This document shows positions 61,231 to 64,000 of a DNA stretch of 64,000 nt, piece by piece. Below the pieces are notes generated by a model. The model did not search any database, was not told the origin of the DNA, and was given only the letters and a program-made list of their open reading frames with translations. Both the position numbers and the translations under genes were made by a program. Source of the DNA: Amycolatopsis cihanbeyliensis (GTDB lineage Bacteria > Actinomycetota > Actinomycetes > Mycobacteriales > Pseudonocardiaceae); the NCBI RefSeq assembly GCF_006715045.1, contig NZ_VFML01000001.1, positions 2,014,501 through 2,078,500 of the forward strand. The letters are read 5' to 3'. Position 1 is the stretch's first letter. The number at the start of each line of letters is the position of its first letter.

Positions 61231-61254
61231 ACCCGCGTGGACGGCCACGCGGGT
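61231..61254 (-). terminator. Hairpin between the Trp-associated membrane gene and trpC
   Basis: ACCCGCGTGG (61231-61240) pairs with CCACGCGGGT (61245-61254), a perfect 10-bp stem with a 4-base loop. It begins 16 bases after the stop of the membrane protein gene and precedes trpC. It may terminate or attenuate transcription between trpE and trpCBA. Confidence 0.65.
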
Positions 61255-61269
61255 GGCGGGTCGAGACTT

Positions 61270-61836
61270 TCAGCGACCCGCGGTGGGATCCCGGCCGTCG
61301 GAGAGTGCATCCCATAGATCGTAATCGTGTTCCGCGGCCGAACGTTTCGCCGCGGGGGCGGAGTATCTGGCGCCCATCCGCGGCATCCGCGTGGCACCGC
61401 GCAGGCCGAGCACACCGGCCACGACGACCAGCACGCCACCGAACGCGGCCAGCCCGTGTCCGACGTAGATTTCCGCGACCGGCGCACCATCCGGGTAACC
61501 GTCCGTGCGCAGACCGTTCACTGCCACCCAGCAGGCGGCGAGTCCGGCGAGGACGAGAGCGCCACCGAGGACACGTCGCGCCCAGCCACCGGTCGCCACC
61601 ATGCCGGCCACCCCGGCGAGCGCCAGCACGGCAAGCGGAACCAGCGCACCCGCCGCCTGCGCGCCGGTCTCGGTGTGCAGCACGGTGCCGCGCACCCCGG
61701 CGACGCGGTTCTCGGCGAACCAGGCGAGCCGGGACGCCCCCCACAGCGCCGCGGCACCGAGGAGCAGGCCGACCACAACCGTCCATAGTAGACGTTTTCC
61801 GGTGGCCGCCGCGGCGGAACGTGTCACTTCAGACAC
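61270..61836 (-). CDS. Trp-biosynthesis-associated membrane protein (TIGR02234 type)
   Basis: The 188-residue protein has four predicted transmembrane helices and lies between trpE and trpC, the usual place of the actinobacterial Trp-associated membrane protein family (TIGR02234). A soluble C-terminal tail contains [19 protein letters not shown], with W in the conserved DxWDALSxGxDPT-type motif. The start GTG at 61836 overlaps the trpE stop by 8 bases. Function is unknown; a role in tryptophan or indole handling is suggested only by position. Confidence 0.82.
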   Translation of the reverse strand: MSEVTRSAAAATGKRLLWTVVVGLLLGAAALWGASRLAWFAENRVAGVRGTVLHTETGAQAAGALVPLAVLALAGVAGMVATGGWARRVLGGALVLAGLAACWVAVNGLRTDGYPDGAPVAEIYVGHGLAAFGGVLVVVAGVLGLRGATRMPRMGARYSAPAAKRSAAEHDYDLWDALSDGRDPTAGR

Positions 61837-63412
61837 CGGCCGTGTCCGCTTCCGGTTCCAGCGCACCGGCCGGCACCATCGTCGCCGCCGCCGCGACGGC
61901 GGACAGCACCGTGCGCGCCTTGTTCAACGACTCGGTGTCCTCGTAGGCGGCGTCGGAGTCGGCGACCACGCCGCCGCCAGCCTGCACGTAGGCGGTCCCG
62001 TCCCGCATCAGCGCGGTGCGGATGGCGATCGCGGTGTCCGCGTCGCCCGCGAAGTCGAGATACCCCACCACGCCACCGTAGAGGGCGCGTCGGGTGGGTT
62101 CGAGTTCCTCGATCAGCTCCATCGCCCGCACCTTGGGCGCTCCGGACAGGGTGCCCGCGGGGAAGCAGGCGAGTACCGCGTCGAACGCGGTCCTGCCCCC
62201 GGCAAGCTCCCCGGTGACCGTGGACACGATGTGCATCACATGGCTGTAGCGCTCGATCTGGAAGAAGTCCACCACGTGCACGCTGCCCGGCTCGCAGACC
62301 TTCCCGAGGTCATTGCGGCCGAGGTCGACCAGCATCAGGTGCTCGGAACGCTCCTTGTCGTCGGCGAGCAGCCCCTTGGCAAGCTGGGCGTCCTCGTCCG
62401 GGTCCGCGCCGCGCCAGCGGGTGCCGGCGATCGGGTGCGTGCTCGCCTTCCCGTCCCGCACGGTGACCAGCGACTCCGGGCTGGAACCGACGATGTCGAA
62501 GCCGTCCATGCGCAGCAGGTACATGTACGGGCTCGGGTTGGAGGTGCGCAGCACCCGGTAGACGTCCAGCGGGTCGGCCCCGGTACGCATCTCGAACCGT
62601 TGCGAGGGCACGACCTGGAACGCTTCACCGGCGTGAATGGCCTCCACCGCCTTGTGCACGGCCGCGTGGAAGTCCGCCTCGGTGCGCCTGCGGGTGAACT
62701 CGGGCACCGGCCGGTCGAACACCGCGTTGCTGGCGGGGGCCGGCTCGGCGAGCCGCGCGGTCATCCGGTCCAGCCTGCGCACGGCGTCGTCGTAGGCCGC
62801 GTCCACCCGCTCCGGCGAGTCGTCCCAGTTCACCGCGTTCGCGATCAGCGTGACGGTGCCCTCGTGGTGGTCGAAGGCGGCAAGGTCGGTGGCCAGCAGC
62901 ATGGTCAGCTCGGGGATGTCGATGTCCCGCTCGGCGAGTTCGGGCAACCGCTCCACCCAGCGCACCGCGTCGTAGCCGATGTAGCCGACCATGCCACCGG
63001 TGAGCGGGGGCATCCCCGGCAGCGGTTCGGTGTGCAGCAGCTCGATGGTCTCGCGCAGCACGGACAGCGGGTCGCCCTCGGTGGGCAGGCCGGCCACCGG
63101 GGTGCCGGTCCACACCGCCTTGCCGTCCCGCACGGTCAGCGCCGCGGGGCTGTGCACCCCGATGAACGACCAGCGCGACCAGGACTTGCCGTTCTCGGCC
63201 GACTCGAGCAGGAAGGTACCCGGGCGGTCGCCCGCCAGCCTGCGGTAGAGCGAGAGCGGGGTGTCGGCGTCGGCGAGCAGCCGCCGCACCACGGGAATCA
63301 CCCTGCGCCCCTCGGCCAGCAGGCGGAACTCGCTCCGGCTCGGGCTGACCGCGCCGAGTCCGGCCTTGCGGGGCACACCGGCCGCGGTGCCGGCGGATGG
63401 GGAATCGACCAT
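61829..63412 (-). CDS. trpE: Anthranilate synthase component I
   Basis: TrpE converts chorismate to anthranilate with ammonia from a TrpG subunit that is not encoded here. The 527-residue protein shows the tryptophan-binding N-terminal segment ([18 protein letters not shown]) for feedback inhibition and the chorismate-binding domain with [31 protein letters not shown] and [16 protein letters not shown] use ATG 63412 (MVDSPSAG); ATGs at 63421 and 63433 are alternatives without clear ribosome sites. It is divergent from a TetR-type regulator. Confidence 0.95.
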   Translation of the reverse strand: MVDSPSAGTAAGVPRKAGLGAVSPSRSEFRLLAEGRRVIPVVRRLLADADTPLSLYRRLAGDRPGTFLLESAENGKSWSRWSFIGVHSPAALTVRDGKAVWTGTPVAGLPTEGDPLSVLRETIELLHTEPLPGMPPLTGGMVGYIGYDAVRWVERLPELAERDIDIPELTMLLATDLAAFDHHEGTVTLIANAVNWDDSPERVDAAYDDAVRRLDRMTARLAEPAPASNAVFDRPVPEFTRRRTEADFHAAVHKAVEAIHAGEAFQVVPSQRFEMRTGADPLDVYRVLRTSNPSPYMYLLRMDGFDIVGSSPESLVTVRDGKASTHPIAGTRWRGADPDEDAQLAKGLLADDKERSEHLMLVDLGRNDLGKVCEPGSVHVVDFFQIERYSHVMHIVSTVTGELAGGRTAFDAVLACFPAGTLSGAPKVRAMELIEELEPTRRALYGGVVGYLDFAGDADTAIAIRTALMRDGTAYVQAGGGVVADSDAAYEDTESLNKARTVLSAVAAAATMVPAGALEPEADTAGV

Positions 63413-63468
63413 GACGTTCATTGTGCCGCGCATCGCGCCGTCGGGCCGGGGTGGCCGCCTCCCCGCTC

Positions 63469-63488
63469 AATTCATGTAATGTTGAATT
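63469..63488. promoter_or_regulatory. Inverted repeat in the trpE/TetR divergent promoter
   Basis: AATTCA-N8-TGAATT is a perfect 6-bp inverted repeat in an A+T-rich patch, unusual for this GC-rich region. It is 29 bp before the TetR start and 57 bp before trpE. Its size and place fit a TetR operator. Confidence 0.5.
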
Positions 63489-63516
63489 ATTGGGCGGCAG
63501 CGGTCATCATAAGGAC

Positions 63517-64000
63517 ATGAGCTCCGCCAGCGAAACCACGCCGACCAAGCGCCGAGGCAGGCGCCCAGCGGGACAGGACACCCGAGCCGCCCTGCTGGAG
63601 GCCGCCCGCGCGGTCTTCGCCGAGACCGGCTACGAGGGCGCGACCGTGCGGGGCATCGCCACCAGGGCCGGGGTGGACGCGGCGATGGTGAACCACTGGT
63701 TCGGCAGCAAGGAGGGCCTGTTCGCGCAGGCCGTGCTGGAACTGCCGTTCAACCCGGCCGAGTTGCTGGACACCCTGCTGAGCGGCCCGGTGGAGGAGCT
63801 GAGCGAGCGGATCGTGCGGACCTTCCTGACCCGCTGGGACGAGAGCGGGGGTGGGATGTTCGCGGCGCTGGTCCGCAGTGTCGCCGGGCACGAGCAGGTG
63901 GCGCAGGTGCTCCGCGAGTTCTTCCTCAACCATCTGTTCACCCGGCTCGCCGACAAGGTCGGTGGCGAGGACGCCCAGTTCCGGGCCACGCTGTGCGCGT
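63517..64000 (+). CDS. TetR-family regulator, C-terminus beyond window
   Basis: The visible 161 residues begin with a basic tail (TKRRGRRPAGQDTR) and the TetR helix-turn-helix: ALLEAARAVFAETGYEGATVRGIATRAGVDAAMVNHWFGSKEGLFAQAV. The ligand domain follows and resembles TetR/AcrR proteins with the C-terminal domain family 17/18 (LSERIVRTFLTRWDESGGG). The effector is unknown. It probably regulates itself, and possibly trpE, through the inverted repeat between them. Confidence 0.85.
   Translation, partial: MSSASETTPTKRRGRRPAGQDTRAALLEAARAVFAETGYEGATVRGIATRAGVDAAMVNHWFGSKEGLFAQAVLELPFNPAELLDTLLSGPVEELSERIVRTFLTRWDESGGGMFAALVRSVAGHEQVAQVLREFFLNHLFTRLADKVGGEDAQFRATLCA

Overview
The window is high-GC (about 70%) actinobacterial chromosome, most likely from the family Pseudonocardiaceae (Amycolatopsis/Prauserella-like). 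The evidence is frequent GTG/TTG starts and GTGA/ATGA stop-start overlaps, mycothiol-linked and F420-type enzymes, a PASTA-domain Ser/Thr kinase, gram-positive LexA boxes, and an idsA2-type prenyl synthase / Rv2175c-type HTH / pknL / aroG order that resembles mycobacteria. It is mostly core chromosome. I see no tRNA, rRNA, CRISPR array, transposase or phage gene. Lineage assignment is inference from gene content; no search was run.

Layout. 1-6.2 kb: the end of an unknown gene, an Entner-Doudoroff operon (edd-eda), a lipase-maturation-factor-like membrane protein and a secreted GH5 glycosidase. 6.3-8.5 kb (minus): DUF3046-recA-recX behind a LexA box and a DnaA-like box, with a possible 39-aa membrane peptide. 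8.5-15.2 kb: a membrane-anchored Hsp70-like protein divergent from a large Lhr helicase. 15.4-19.7 kb: an XRE-cupin regulator divergent from a methyltransferase, a DUF1905 protein with a suspect C-terminus, a cell-wall-binding-like lipoprotein and peptide deformylase. 20-25.2 kb: a large secreted subtilisin, an ACT-GNAT acetyltransferase, and an ArsR/SRPBCC pair. 25.4-28.7 kb: a mycothiol-dependent-isomerase-family enzyme with a SAV_6107-type HEPN protein behind a textbook LexA-controlled promoter, then YbaK, GNAT and a P-loop protein. 28.8-35.5 kb: DUF885 peptidase, PIG-L deacetylase, prenyl synthase, LLM oxidoreductase, CGNR zinc-finger protein, MFS transporter and the Rv2175c-type DNA-binding protein. 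35.7-39.2 kb: PASTA kinase and class II DAHP synthase. 39.3-46.4 kb: a secreted trypsin-like protease and glutamate synthase (gltB-gltD). 46.8-54.3 kb: a beta-glucan utilisation cluster (secreted GH16-CBM6, sugar ABC importer, GH1 beta-glucosidase, LacI repressor). 54.4-57.1 kb: a FecBCD/BtuFCD-type metal-chelate importer. 57.1-63.4 kb (minus): trpE - Trp-associated membrane protein - trpC - trpB - trpA - lgt. The right edge has a truncated TetR regulator.

How parts work together. The GH16 enzyme should cut beta-glucan outside the cell, the CebEFG-like importer bring in oligosaccharides, and the GH1 enzyme release glucose. The LacI gene and operator-like sites before the GH16 gene and after lacI suggest substrate induction. 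DAHP synthase and the trp genes are parts of one aromatic pathway. The two LexA sites put recA/recX and the HEPN operon under SOS control. I see no obviously new multi-gene defence system; the most interesting candidate is the SOS-controlled HEPN gene with a strong hairpin in its 5' leader.
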